Positions 1 through 12,700 of a DNA stretch of 64,000 nucleotides are shown piece after piece; within the stretch, counting starts at the first letter, position 1, and every line of letters begins with the position of its first letter. Made by a program: the position numbers and the translations under genes. The stretch comes from Sesamum alatum (lineage: Eukaryota > Streptophyta > Magnoliopsida > Lamiales > Pedaliaceae): the NCBI GenBank assembly GCA_034509735.1, contig JACGWO010000003.1, positions 39,416,873-39,480,872 on the forward strand, in the 5' to 3' direction. The notes beneath the pieces were generated by a model. It worked only from the letters and a program-made list of their open reading frames with translations, did not search any database and had not been told where the DNA came from.

Positions 1-133
1 TGTTTCAATTGAATATCTCATGTCTAGCCTGCAACTTAGGCATAACAATGTACAAGCAAGTGTTTGATGTCATAACTTATATTTTTCGTTGATTGTTGTA
101 TATTGAAAAAGCCTACTTCCCATATATAAGCAG

Positions 134-1478
134 GTCCCGGAGTTAGAAGGCCATATTATTTTCATTCAGCTTCAGAGAAGAACTTGGCCTTTAGTGCACT
201 ATGTGGGAGTACTTGACCAACCGAATCCAGCTCAGTTTGATATTTGGACGTCAAATGGTTTTTCACCAATCTTCTTTGGAAAAATTAAGGTGTCAGTTGT
301 TAGTTTGATGCAATATTTGCTGAGAAATGTTGTATTCTTCTTAATGAGTGACATCTGTTCTTCTCTTCTATCGGGTGACAAATCTAATGGCTTGATAAAT
401 CTGAGTGTCTAAAGTCTGAGAAAGAGGCAATCTGTGCCATGATAAAGTGGTTGAACGATTATGAGCCAGTTGCTGCTACAAATGAAAAGTGGTCCCACGT
501 TTGGTTATTCGCACGTAAGTTCCAATTCTACTGTTTTGTTTCTTTTACTTTGTTTGTTTTAATGCTCAACTGATAGTTTGTGCTGTAATATGTAGGTGCT
601 CGGTGTTGTTTTAAGGTAGCCTTGTCCCGCAATCTGACTTCCTTAGATCATTCGTTTGCCTTGAGGTAATACTTTTACTTGTGCTTTCTATGATAGTTGA
701 TCCTTGCTAAATTTGCACAATTATGTAACATCCATTGAATAGTTGAGGTATCTAGTTTGCCGATTCAATATTTTGCAGGATTCTTGACATGCCTTATTCC
801 GGCTATGTACTCCCTCTTCGAGAGAGGCCCTGGAGTGAAATTGACGCCCTAGAGGTGAAGTAATTGTGGAATTGAAAATGAAGCTAAAGTAAATTTTTAA
901 AGGAAAATTGCAAAATGCAGCTTTCACGAATTTTACTTGGTGCTAGTAAAGGTTTAGTTGTTCTTGTCTCTTCAGTTGATGGAACCCGAGATATGGCATG
1001 TTGCTGGATTATACTTTGATCGTCTCCTTCCCATTCCATTGTCTGAACTTGAAAGGGCTCTGCTGTTGCTCCGTGGATTGCAATATCGTCCAAGTGATGA
1101 AATAATGGTCAGATAGCTATGCTAAATAATGTTACAGTTTCTTACTTGTAGCTGCAGTTGGTGCATACCTAAAAAATCATGTCACAGAGTTTTTATCTTC
1201 AGTCTTCTCTGTATTCTTATAGTGACCATTTTAAGTAACCACCTTCAAGTAAGTGCTCCTAGTACTGATTTTACAGAGGATCATGGATTTACCAGAAGAC
1301 TTCATCAAGGCATCATTCAGAAAGATTCTTGTGAAGGCGTTGGACTGCGATGTCGGTGCAATAATATTTCCAGAGGTAATATTTTTTCTATATTTCGTGC
1401 CAAAGCATTTAACTTATAGATTGTTTTATTTCTGTTGAAGTTTGTTTTACCCTTATTTGTGGACAGGTTTCGGATTAG
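134..1478 (+). CDS. Tandem-family gene copy 1, 3' part (exons 7-13), unrecognised protein
   Basis: This is the 3' half of the first of four paralogous genes; the window opens three bases into intron 6, so exons 1-6 lie outside. Exons by alignment with copies 2-4, all with consistent phase and GT-AG borders: 134-289, 406-514, 596-665, 779-854, 976-1107, 1277-1375, 1467-1478. Every exon stays open, and the gene ends with the family's four-codon last exon (V-S-D-stop). Compared with the others, exon 7 has one extra Ile codon, exon 10 is 42 bases shorter (14 codons lost in frame) and exon 12 has two extra codons. I do not recognise the family and see no catalytic motif, signal peptide or membrane segment. 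The open frame despite clear divergence suggests it is, or recently was, functional. Confidence 0.6.
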
Positions 1479-3548
1479 GAAGAGAATGGGAGCATCAAAT
1501 CGCCCAAAATGGATTTGAGTTTGACATTAATTCTGTAGTAGCCTGCATATAATCATCATCATCTGTCTCCGAGTTACTTCATACTTTTCTTACAACTGAT
1601 GTTTGGGAAGCAGTTGTGTGTGTGAGAACTTCTTGCTTCAATTCTTATGAACTGCTGTCAATATGGTTTACAATTCTTGATTCCATTTAGCGCACCCCGG
1701 CCTCCTCTCTGTGCGCTGCCCCTCCTCCTCCTCCCCCCTCGGCGCGGCACAACAACGGTCGGCGCTCTCTCTTTCTATATGTACATATGTACACTAAATA
1801 TAATATATATTTATATATAAATAACTATCTATAATTTAAAAATATATAAATTTATATTTAAATATATATTATATAATTTTAAATATATTTATAAATTTAA
1901 ATAATATTGGCAAGGTCTGAACAATTAATTTATGTAAGATGAGATCTAACAGTGAAAAAATAAAGATAAAAATGTCATTTCATAATTATAAAATTAAAAG
2001 AAATCAAAATTGGAGTTTGTGAGGGGATATTTTGCTATATTTTAAAAATTATAGGGGGTCTTTTTATTGTTTAAAAATAACACGTCGGAGTCAACTTGAT
2101 TGTTTAGATAAAATTGTTTGACACCCCTAATATGAACCTCATCACCATTTGAAGTGGACAACATCGTTGCCAAACTCGATTTCGTCGACTTTTGAACAAT
2201 CATCGGCATGACGGTATCACCACACTTTGATAGAGGCTTCAAATCAACTACACACCCGAAGACGATACTAACAAAAGTCATTACTGCAGTTTCACACGCC
2301 TAAAGCGAATAGCAAAAATCTTAATTCTACGCTCACACAGACAACGCACAACAATCGAAAACTACCTTCAATTTTTGAACCAAGTGTATAATTACATACA
2401 CAACAATAAATTATTATTTTAAAATTGAATACACAATAGTAAATTATTATATTAATATTAAAATTGATAATAGAAATAAAAAGAATAAATAAACAACACA
2501 CGTCAAAAAACAACAATCCTCTCCCCATTCAATATTACAAATCCAACCTTCCCGCCCAATACTTGGAAGTCAATGTAGCAGCATAAATCGATCTGCGAGA
2601 GATAGTTCGCTTAAGTTGATAGGCCGCTAAAACTCAGAATTGCTTTATTGAGAAAAGTAACTCCCTAATAAATAAATAAATAGATAAATAAATAAATATA
2701 TATATATATATAAATAGAGGTCCAATTCAAGACGCCCAAATGAAGTATTCCGGAACAACAAGCATACAAAAAATTGGCCAATCCGATGTATACTAGACGG
2801 GGTCACTAAAATTTGTGTTATTATTTAATTTTAACTTTTTAGGTGATCGATAGGTCACATCTTTGATCTTATAGGCAATTCAAAAGTAAAAATTTATTAT
2901 TATTATTATTATTATTATACAAGGAAAGATTCTTTGATTAACCGGCGAAGTCCTTACTCGGAATAGTCATTCTTTAATAGATAAAAAAAGCAAAGATACA
3001 TTCATATTTTTTTCTTTAAATAAGTTAGATTCAGTTTATCGGTTCTTGATTCTTGAGTTATGTATCACGGTATATATCCACCTTAAAAAAATAAAAATTT
3101 ATAGAATGTATATCACATTTTAACATTGCATTACACAACCCAACTTCGATACACTAAAGCCAGGAACAACAAACATCAACATTCAGAACATTGAATTATA
3201 AAAAGTGACAATAATACTCTCGACAAGTGCTGATGGATAGACAAATTGATGTTTATTGTTCTCATGTTTAATGCATTGATCTACGATGCCCGGACACTCA
3301 CTACTCCACACAACACCGCTCGATATGTATTTTTCTAGAAAACATTCCTTTCATTTTGGTCGACGAAGCGCTTAATAAAATAATTCCAAAGCATCAATAC
3401 ATCATAAAAACGAACATCAAACACCAACACACAACGTTGAATCATTTAAAAAATAACAAGAACAATACTGTAAAAAACGACGGCTGGGCAGAAAAATCGA
3501 ACATCATTGTTCTGACACAACACATAACCCCAGTTGTGGAGAAAGTCT
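1479..3548. other. Spacer between copies 1 and 2: repeat debris, no gene seen
   Basis: The first 150 bases are 3' flank homologous to that of copy 2. Then come the truncated inverted-repeat element (1690-2095), AT-rich DNA, a (TA)n run near 2697-2713 and an (ATT)n run near 2894-2919. At 3130-3500 there are loosely similar stretches rich in AACAACAAACATCAAC-type sequence, reminiscent of the tandem repeat at 20755-21090. The short open frames here have no recognisable product. Confidence 0.5.
1690..2095. repeat. Truncated relative of the 7058-8622 element
   Basis: A C-rich core (CTCCTCCTCCTCCCCCC, about 1720) is followed by CTCTCTCTTTCTATATGTACATATG and a long AT stretch. Near 2020 lies GGGGATATTTTGCTATATTTT with AGGGGGTCTTTTTATTGT. 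The same order of C-rich core, CT run, AT stretch and GTTTTGCTATATTT end is found at 7363-8550. The left arm seems missing. Confidence 0.45.
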
Positions 3549-3622
3549 GTTAGCTGACGTGTACAAAGTCTGTTAGGGAGTTGGGAGCTGTGATTCAACT
3601 CTCCCGCCCAAATTTGCGTCTA

Positions 3623-3653
<31 letters not shown>

Positions 3654-3655
3654 TC
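3549..3655 (+). promoter_or_regulatory. Conserved promoter block of copy 2
   Basis: This block recurs before copies 3 and 4. In order it holds TGACGTG (bZIP-type ACGT core), the shared string ACAAAGTCTGTTAGG, a CTCCCGCCC box at 3601-3609, and a (TA)n tract at about 3630-3652, roughly 95 bases before the ATG at 3738. The TA tract sits where a TATA box would be. That it is the core promoter is inference from position and from conservation between paralogues. Confidence 0.5.
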
Positions 3656-3737
3656 AACTCTATGAATATATTTCTTCTAATCCAAAACACAGACACAGAG
3701 AGAAATCGATTGCTTCTTCCTCTCGAAGCTATCAACA

Positions 3738-6685
3738 ATGGCGAGTTCTATTTTTGTTATAAATTCAAACTCTGGACAGATACTTCCGCCGCTGGAAGAT
3801 TGCCGGTTGTACAGGCTCAATATTACGGAGCTTCTTTCAAAGCCAGACGTGTACGAGTGTTTCTTCAAGGTGAATTAAGCACCTTCATAATTTAATTTTT
3901 TCATTTTTTGAGGTTTTGTGCCGAATCACTAATTTTCTTTTCTAATTTTGGTTTCCTATAGGTACTGTCTGATGTCAGTGACAGTGAAATAAACAGAGAA
4001 ATGTTAACAGTGATGGCTGCTAATAGGCGGCATGAACTTTACGTTCTTATTGGTACATTGATTCTTCTTCGTAGATTGATTCTGCTTTTGTTCTTTTTCT
4101 CTAGATGGAAAATACCATTGCATTGTTTTCTTTTTACTTCAATTGATGATTTTGTTCTGATTATATGTGGTGGAGAAGGCAATATTCGAGCTGCTTATTG
4201 CTTTAGGATTGAATCTTATGATTTCGTAACTGGCTGTACAGGTCCTGTGGAGAATTGGAATGGAGATGCACCAATCATCTACTCTGCGATCCAGGTTCTT
4301 ACATTGTATTTCTTCACTGACCTGTCATATTTATAGGTAAACAGGCTAGCAATCTCGAAACTAGAAGAAAATTGATTGCAATGTTTGATTGACAATATAG
4401 TCCTTTTTCTAGATCAAGCTTTTCCAATTGATCTCCTATAAGCTTTAGTCATTTTATCTTAGTTTCGGCCAAGCAATGAGGTATGCAGTTTAATTTCATC
4501 ACCATCTGCAGTTTTCTGCTAGAGATTTATGGGAGACACATGTAGCAATCAGAAGAAAGGAGGCTGTTGAACTTTTTTTGAACATGTTGTAGGATTGCAG
4601 AACTGTGGAAATATGACTGAATTTTTTTTCTGACGTGATTACCTTTTGAATGAAGGTTTGTATCGAAGGAAACATTGCAGATCTTCCTGACTTAAGTGGT
4701 GGAAAGTTTTCTGATTGTTTCTTTCTGTTCTGGGATATGGTGGAACTGGTCGGAGTAAATATTCTGAAAGTGTATGCACTAGAGGTAAGTCTTTTCCAGA
4801 TGGCTGAATGTTTTGACTTGGTATTATAGCACGAATTAACTTTCATTCGTAATCCTCAGCAAGATTATGCAAATACTGCAGTGCAACTAATGACAAGGTA
4901 CGCCTTGTTGATTGATTTTTTTATGTTGCATATATATAGTTCTTCATGACTTCTGTATTTCAGCGCTCTATTAGACTATTTCAGTAAAGAGAGAGCTTAG
5001 GATACTACTATAGATCAGTTTTATATAGATAACAAAATCTGAATATTTTGATACCTCCATTGCCTAAAAAATTTCATGAAGTACATTTTGTTTCCTATTT
5101 CAAGAGGCAAACAGGCAAATCATTTAATGATCACCTGCTTGTGCTGTTTGGAAAGGATGAGCTTGTTAAGCTCCTTAGCATAAAACTCCTTTGTGCAGCT
5201 CATACCATTTTAATGGATAACTCTTAAATTCATACAATCAAATGATTCCCACGTTTCTTCATGCTTATAGATATTACAATGGTGATGCAGCAGAGGATGT
5301 TTTACCTTTGGTATGTTTCAATTGAATATCTCATGTCTACCCTGCAACTTAGGCATAACCATATATGAGCAAGTGTTTGATGCCATAACTTCCCATAATA
5401 TAAGCAGGTCCCAGAGTTAGAAGGCCATATTTTCATTAAGCTTCAGAGAAGAACTTGGCCTTTAGTGCACTATCTGGGAGTATTTGACAAACCAAATCTA
5501 GCTCAGTTTGATCAATGGACGTCAAATGGTTTTTCACCAATCTTCATAGGAAAAATTCAGGTGTCAGTTGTTAATTTGATGCATTATTTGCTTTAGAGTG
5601 TTGTATTCTTCTTAATATGCGTGACATCTGTTTTTTATTCTCTCGCATGAAAATTCTAGCGCCTTGATAAATCCAAGTATCGAAACGATGAGAAAGAGGT
5701 AGTCTGTGCCATGATAAAGTGGTTGAAAGATTATGAGCCACTTGCTGCTCAAAATGCAATGTGGTCTCACCCTGAGCTATTCTCAAGTAAGTTCCAATGC
5801 TACTGTTGTGTTTCTTTTACTTTGTGTGATTAATGCTCAGACTCATACTTGTGCTGTATTAGTTGCTCGAGAACGTTTTAGGAAATTCCTGTCCACCGAT
5901 CTGAAGTCCATAGATCATTCATTTGCCTGTAGGTAATACTTTTACTCGTGCGTTCTATGATAGTCGATCCTTGCTAAACTCGCCCAATTATGTGACATCC
6001 ATTGGATAGTTGAGGTATCTAATTTGCTGATTCAATATTTTGCAGGATACTTGAAATGGAATTTTCGAGATGTAGACCAGCCACTCTTACAGAGAGGCCC
6101 TGGGATGAAATTGAAGATTGCTTAATTGTTCGTATCATTCGAGGAGCACCAGTCAGTCTAGAGGTGAAATAATTGTGGAATTGAAAATGAAGTAAAGTTT
6201 TAAAGGAAATTATGTGGCTTTCATGAATTTTTTACTTAGTTATTCGTGTCTCAGGTGTTGGTACAAGAGATACGGACAGTTGCTGACTTATACTTTGATG
6301 CTGTCCTTCCCATTTCATTTTCTGAAGTTGATCGGTCTTTGTTGCTGCTCTGTGGATTCCAATATCGTCGAATTGATGAGATAATGGTCAGATAGTTATG
6401 CGAAATAATGTTACAGTTTCTTTCTTCTAGCTGCAGTTGGTGCACGCCTAAAACATCATGTTTTTTCCTGATTCTTGTTGTGACTATTGTGTACAGAGGA
6501 TCATGAATTTATCAGAAGAGGACATCAAACAATCATTCAGAAGGATTCTTGAGAAGGCATTTGACTGCGTCAATGGACTATTTCCAGAGGTAATATTTTT
6601 TTCTATATTGTGTGCTGAAGCATTTAACTTATTCATTCCTGTTGAAGTTTTTTATACCCTGATTTATGGACAGGTTTCGGATTAG
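3738..6685 (+). CDS. Tandem-family gene copy 2, complete 13-exon gene, unrecognised protein
   Basis: This is the best complete member of the array. Exons: 3738-3869, 3962-4052, 4242-4294, 4656-4784, 4860-4897, 5271-5310, 5408-5560, 5678-5786, 5863-5932, 6046-6163, 6255-6386, 6497-6589, 6674-6685. All phases join into one frame of 389 aa, or 395 aa if exon 8 starts at an upstream acceptor (5660) found only in this copy. The ATG has a strong plant context (AACAATGGC). The protein starts MASSIFVINSNSG and is evenly mixed acidic and hydrophobic. A conserved centre runs from RRTWPLVHYLGVFDKP to SNGFSPIFIGKIQ, and a second conserved part contains ERPWDEIED. I see no transmembrane helix, signal peptide or enzyme motif and do not recognise the family. 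The donor of exon 11 (GTCAGA) is weak but shared by all copies. Confidence 0.72.
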
Positions 6686-9534
6686 GAAGAGAATGGGAGT
6701 ATCGAATCGCCCAAAATGGATTTGAGTTTGACATTAATTCTGTGGTAGCCTGCATATAATCATCATCATCTGTCTCTGAGTTACTTACTTCAAACTTTTC
6801 TTACAACTGATGTTTGGGGAGCTTCCTTCTTGAAAGTGCTTTGCATGGTTGGTCTTGTTGGTTTGAGGCAGTGGCTCTTCCTAGAAGATTCTTATGAATT
6901 GCTGCTCATGTCAATATGGTTTATCATAAGTTTCTTTTAGTTACTAATCCTTTTTCTAACCAATGGAAATTCAATTTGTTATATTGTTACTCTTCAATTA
7001 CACTTCCGTTTAAGGATTCAAATAAGACCCCAAATTCTCTTTCTCCTTTTTATTTTGGGAAAAAATGCAATTTAACCCCCCACTCCTTAAGGAAAATGGA
7101 TAATTTACCCCTGTAAAAAATAAAATAGTAATTTACCCTCATATGTTTTTAGAATTAGAGCAAAATACCTCTAGGCCCAGCGGTGCATTACATGTGCCCT
7201 GTTGTAATTGGGATAAGTTTTTACCTATAGAAATATTATTTTATATATTTAACTTAATATATTATACATATATATTTATAAAAATAATATTTAATATATC
7301 AAATATTATATGTTAATTATAGAAATAATATGTATATAAGTTTTCCTTTATTCTTCCTCATCTTACCGCCAGACGCTGCCCCGCTTTGTCATTGCCGTCT
7401 CCCTCCCCTCGCACCGCCGCCAACCCAACCCCCTCCTCGCACTGATGCGACCTAGCCCCTTCTCCTTGCCTCCTCGCACTGCCACCCTTTTCCCTCCCCT
7501 GGCCACCCCTTTCGACCAGATCTGCTCCTCCTCCCTCATCCCGATCGGCAATCATGGTTTAAAATTTTCATGCGCTTCCATCGAAACTATGAAAACGTTT
7601 CCCTTTTCGATGTTATGGAAACAAAAGTACATGATAGTTTCGAAATTATTTAGTTTCCTTCGAAACACTTCATTTTTCTTAGTTTTCCTTCGAAATCTTT
7701 GAGTTTCCTAAGAAACTTTTTTATTTTTCTTAATTTTTCAGCGAAACATTTATTTCATACTTTTAGCTATAAATATATAAATTCTTGTGTTATACATAAG
7801 TATTTCATTTAATGATAATAAATTTAATATTAAGCTAAATTAGTAATATTATATGTATAAGTATCAACATAATATAGATATTTTATAACACATAGTTAGA
7901 CATAAATATTATATTATTATTTAGTTTCAATAGCAACTACATCAATTAATAACTCCTAATACATAATTATACTACATAAATATAATATTAATTGGCTAAA
8001 TGATACCAAATTAAACTACATATATTTGGATTAAAAAGAGAAAAGTAATATTTTAAATTTGCCTATGACTATTATGTATGTTTCTTTGATTTTACGATTT
8101 TTCTATAGCGTTTTCGAAATGTTTCCGAAAAGTTTTTAATATTTATAAACTCGAAACATTTGTTTGAAACGAAATTTTTATCCATGCCGGCAACCACCTC
8201 CCGCCAACATCTCTCTCTCTATATATACACATGTATATATAAACATACAAATATATAAATAGCTATTGTATAAATATATATTCAAATTTGATTTATATAA
8301 TATATAATTTTAATTATTATTTATTTAATTTAATCCATTGATTTCAATTTGATAACATCTACACCGTTGATTTATTAATTAAATACAGACCTTAGATTGA
8401 TCAAGATCCAACGATTTTTAAATGAGGAAATAAATATTATTTTAAAATTTTTAATTAAAAAAAATAAGAAAAACAGCGCGTGTTCTTCACAAAATGCGTC
8501 AGGGGGTGTTTTGCTATATTTCTAATAACACATGGGGTATATTACTGTTTTATTTTTCACAAGAGAATAAATTGTTCATTTTCCTTAACATAGGAAGTAA
8601 ATTGCATTTAACCCTTTTTATTTTGCATGTATCCTATTTTGTATCTTTTCTTGTTTTTTTAGCCAAATTTTAAGTGGAAGCAAATAAAACCAATTGTAAT
8701 GGCAAGAGAGTGCTGAAAATAGTTTAGGTTTGACTTCAAAGCTCCTAAAGAAAAAACAATTGGCTCCAGAACCAACAAGAGGGGGTTTAGAAGAAAATGT
8801 TGTTCATAAACTAGCACATCTATGTCTTTATTAATGAAAAATCTATCCAACTCATATAGGCGAAAATCACCCATGCCAAAATTCATCAGCAAAAGGAGAT
8901 GGAGGTGCAAGTCATACAGATGCTGGTTTTTTACAATAACTCATTTTTGCGGCAATGTTGTTCAATTGAACATTGGAATGGTGGTTTTTAAATTTGCCTT
9001 CAGTTTCTTTTGTCGTATCCACAATTCTGATGGCCGCATGCTTTTTACAATAACACTTAAAGTTCTAGAACCTCAAATCCATAAATTCGTCTCTTTTGGA
9101 ATTGGATTGATTTGAATAGGATGCCATTCTACGTACAAAATAAAATATAATAAAAACAATAATTTTAAAACAAAATTCTGAAACATAAAAAATTGAGAGA
9201 GAAAGAGAGTTTTTATTGGCAGTGGCAAGCCAAAAGAACGCAAAAAACAAGCTAAAAAGAATGATTCCGAAGAGAGTATTTTAACAAGGGAAAGAGGGGT
9301 ATTTCAATCATTTTCAAGTCTAAAATGTGACAAAAAACGTCAAAAAAAGCCCACGTGACCAATCTTTCATTAGTTTCTAATGAAAGAAGGGTTTCGCACA
9401 GTGTTTATAAAATAGGAGGATTTCTTTTGCATATTTTCAAATTATGAATGAATATTTAACTAATTTCTCAAAACATAAAGTGGAAAAATGGAATTTAGGC
9501 CATAATATACTCATTTGTTCGTAAAATTGTTTGA
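6686..9534. other. Spacer between copies 2 and 3
   Basis: It contains about 130 bases of 3' flank shared with copy 1, then the inverted-repeat element at 7058-8622. The rest (8623-9534) is AT-rich DNA with only short open frames. A minus-strand frame of 83 codons at 8659-8910 is unlike anything I recognise and has no splice context that would make it convincing. Confidence 0.5.
7058..8622. mobile_element. Non-autonomous DNA element with about 130-bp terminal inverted repeats
   Basis: The left end (7058-7195) begins with AAAAAATGCAATTTAACCC and continues AAGGAAAATGGATAATTTACC, ATAAAATAGTAATTTACCC and GAGCAAAATACC. The right end (8490-8622), read in reverse complement, gives the same series: GGGTTAAATGCAATTTAC, AAGGAAAATGAACAATTTA, ATAAAACAGTAATATACCCC, TAGCAAAACACC. 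Between them is a C-rich core (7363-7560) and AT-rich DNA, with no transposase. Length and structure suit a MITE-like or MULE-derived non-autonomous element. The target duplication was not resolved. Confidence 0.6.
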
Positions 9535-9660
9535 TGCTTTTTATTAGTGCAGAATACATTTTGTTAGTTGTAGTTGTTACGTGACGTGTACAAAGTCTGT
9601 TAGGCAGCTGGATTCAAGTCTCCCGCCAAAATTTCTGTGTATGTATATATATATATACAT
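9535..9660 (+). promoter_or_regulatory. Conserved promoter block of copy 3, with E2F-like site
   Basis: Same order as before copy 2: GTGACGTG, ACAAAGTCTGTTAGG, the CCCGCC box and a (TA)n tract (9643-9658). Here the box reads CCGCCAAA at 9623-9630, whose reverse complement TTTGGCGG fits the E2F consensus WTTSSCSS. Copies 2 and 4 have one more C and miss the strict consensus. The flank upstream of the ACGT core (AGAATACATTTTGTT) is shared with copy 4 but not copy 2. Confidence 0.5.
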
Positions 9661-9745
9661 TCACCTCTATACACACCATTTCTGCTGATCCAAAACACAC
9701 ACACACACAGAAATCGATTGCTTCTTCCTCTCGAAGCTATCAACA

Positions 9746-12700
9746 ATGGCGATTTCTATTTTTGTTATAAATTCAAATTCTCGACAGATTCTTCCGCGAC
9801 TGGAAGATTGCCGGCTGTACAGGCTCAATATTTCGGAGCTTCTTTCGAAGCCAGACGTATATGAGTGTTTCTTCAAGGTGAATTAAGCACCTTCATAATT
9901 TAATTTCTTCATTTTTGAGGTTTTGTGCGGAATCACTAATTTTCTTTTTCTAATTTTGGTTTCCTATAGGTACTGTCTGATGCCAGCGACAGTGAAATAA
10001 ACAGAGAAATGTTAACAATGATGGCTGCTAATAGCCGGCATGAACTTTACGTTCTTCTTGGTACATTGATTCTTCTTCGTAGATTAATTCTGCTTTTGTT
10101 CTTTTTCTGTAGATGGAAATACCATTGCTTCGTTTGCTTTTTACTTCAATTGATGATTTTGTTCTGATTATTCCATTTACATGCACGGGGGAGAAGGCAA
10201 TATTCGAGCTGGTTATTTTTTATTAGATTTGAATCTTATGATTTCGTAATTGGCTGTACAGGTCCTGTGGAGAACTGGGATGGAGATGCACCAACCATCT
10301 ACTCTGGGATTCAGGTTCTTGCCTTGTACTCCTTCATTGACTTGTCATATTTATAGCTAAACAGGCTAGCAATCTGGAGACTAGAAGAAATTGATTGCAC
10401 ATTTGATTGACAATATAGTCCTTTTCATGGATCAAGGTTTCCAATTGATCTCCTATAAGCTTTAGTCATTTTATCTCAGCTTAGGTCAAGGAATGAGTTA
10501 CAAGGTTAATCTCATCACCCTCTGTAGTTTTCTGCTAGAGATTTAATCAAGAGCTGGGAGATAGAATCAAGGGACTAAATAAGAATTTCATGACATGTAG
10601 CAACCAGAAGAAAGTACGCTGTTGACATTTTTTTGGACATGTCTGGAATCGCAAAATTGTCGAAATAAGAAGAATTTTTTTTCTGACGTGATTACATTTT
10701 GAATGAAGGTTTGTATGGAAGGAAACGTTGCAGATCTTCCTGACTTAGCCGGTGAAAAGTTTTCTGATTGTTTCTTTATGTTCCTGCCTATGCCAGAACT
10801 GGTTGGAGTAAATATTCTGAAAGTGTACGGACTAGAGGTAAAACTTCTCCAGATGGATGAATGTTTCGACATGGTATTATAGCACAAATTAACTTTCATT
10901 TCTAATCCTCAGCAAGATTACGCAAATACTGCAGTGCGACTAATGGCAAGGTACCTTGTTGATTGATTTTTTTATGTTGCATATATATATCTTCACGACT
11001 TTTTGTATTTCAGCGCTCTATTAGATTATTTCAGTAAAGAGAGGGTTTAGGATAGTACTAAAGATCACTTTTTATGTAGATAACAGAATCGGAATATTTG
11101 GATACTTCCATTGCCTACAAATTTCATGAAGTACATTTTGTTTCTTTTCATGAGACAAACAGGCAAATCATCACTTTCCTGTTGCCAGCATTGAGATAAC
11201 CTGCTTGCTGTTAGGAACGAGGATAAGCTTTATTAAGCACCATTACTAAATATTTGTTTCCGGGCTTGTGTAGGATAGAAGCACCATTACTACAAAACAG
11301 TATATATGATATAATCTTCCTGGGCTCAATAGTCTATAGGACACGTCAGGATACTGAATAATGTGAGCCGCCATTACTACATATTAACACGAAAACAAAA
11401 ACAGGAAAACTAACCGGAAGTATATATATTAACAAGTAATATCAACAGGTTTGTATAATTAACATGAACTACTGCCTGGGAAGTTTGGATGCAGCTGATC
11501 TACTTTTGAGTTGATTATCTATCCATTGGCTTCAATAGATGTTACAGACTATTATGTTACTCTTAACTATGTTACTCAAAAATCCTTTGTACAGCTCATA
11601 CCATTTTATTGAATATACAATTAAATGATTCCCAAGTTTCTTCATGCTAGATATTACAATGGTGATGCAGCAGAGGATGTTTTACCATTGGTATGTTTTA
11701 ATTGAATATCTCATGTCGAGCCTGCACTTAGGCATAACAATATACATGCAAGTGCTTGATGCCGTAACTTACATTTTTCGTTATTGCTGTATATTGGTAC
11801 CTACTTCCCATAATATAAGCAGGTCCCAGAGTTAGAAAGGCATATTTTCATTCAGCTTCAGGGAAGAACTTGGCCTTTAGTTCACTATGTGGGAGTATTT
11901 GACAAACCGAATCTATCTCAGTTTCATCATTGGACATCAAATGGTTTTTCACCAATCTTCATTGGAAAAATTCAGGTGTCAGCTGTTAATTGATGCATTA
12001 TTTGCTTGAGAAAGTTGTATTCCTCTTAATACGTTGTGACATCTGTTTTTATCTTCTCTTGCATGACAAATATAATGGCTTGATAAATCCGAGTATCTAA
12101 AGGATGAGAAAGAGGTAGTCTGTGCCATGATAAAGTGGTTGAATGATTATGAGCCTGTTGCTGCTACAAATATTGGAAACTGGTCTCACCCTCAGCTATT
12201 CTCAAGTAAGTTTCAATTCTACTGATGTGTTTCTTTTACTTTGTTTGATTTAATGCTCAGACTCATACTTGTACTGTAATAGTTGCTCGACATCATTTTA
12301 AGAGATTGCTGTCCCACAATCTGAATTCCATAGATCATTCATTTGCCTTGAGGTAATACATATACTCGTGCGTTCTATGACAGTTGATCCTTGTAAAACT
12401 CGCACAATTATGTAGCATCCATTGGATAGTTGAGGCATCTGGTCTGCTGGTTCAATATTTTGCAGGATACTTGAAATGGAATTTTTGAGCTGTAGGCGAC
12501 CCACTCTTACAGAGAGGCCCTGGGATGAAATTGAAGATCGCATAATGCTTGCTATCGTTGAAGGAGCGCCAGTCAGTCTAGAGGTGGAGTAATTGTGGAT
12601 TGAAAATTAAATTAGAGCAAATTTTCGAAGGAAAAATTCAAAATGCAGCTTTCATGAATTTTACTTGGTGCTAGTAAAGGTTTAGTTATTCTTGTCTCTT

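Noticed and set aside
2697..2919. Short regular repeats considered as a CRISPR-like array
   Set aside because: They are simple TA and ATT microsatellites with no unique spacers, in a plant nuclear context.
7358..7702. Overlapping frames in the C-rich core of the 7058-8622 element
   Set aside because: Low-complexity C/T-rich DNA gives open frames on both strands; no recognisable protein.
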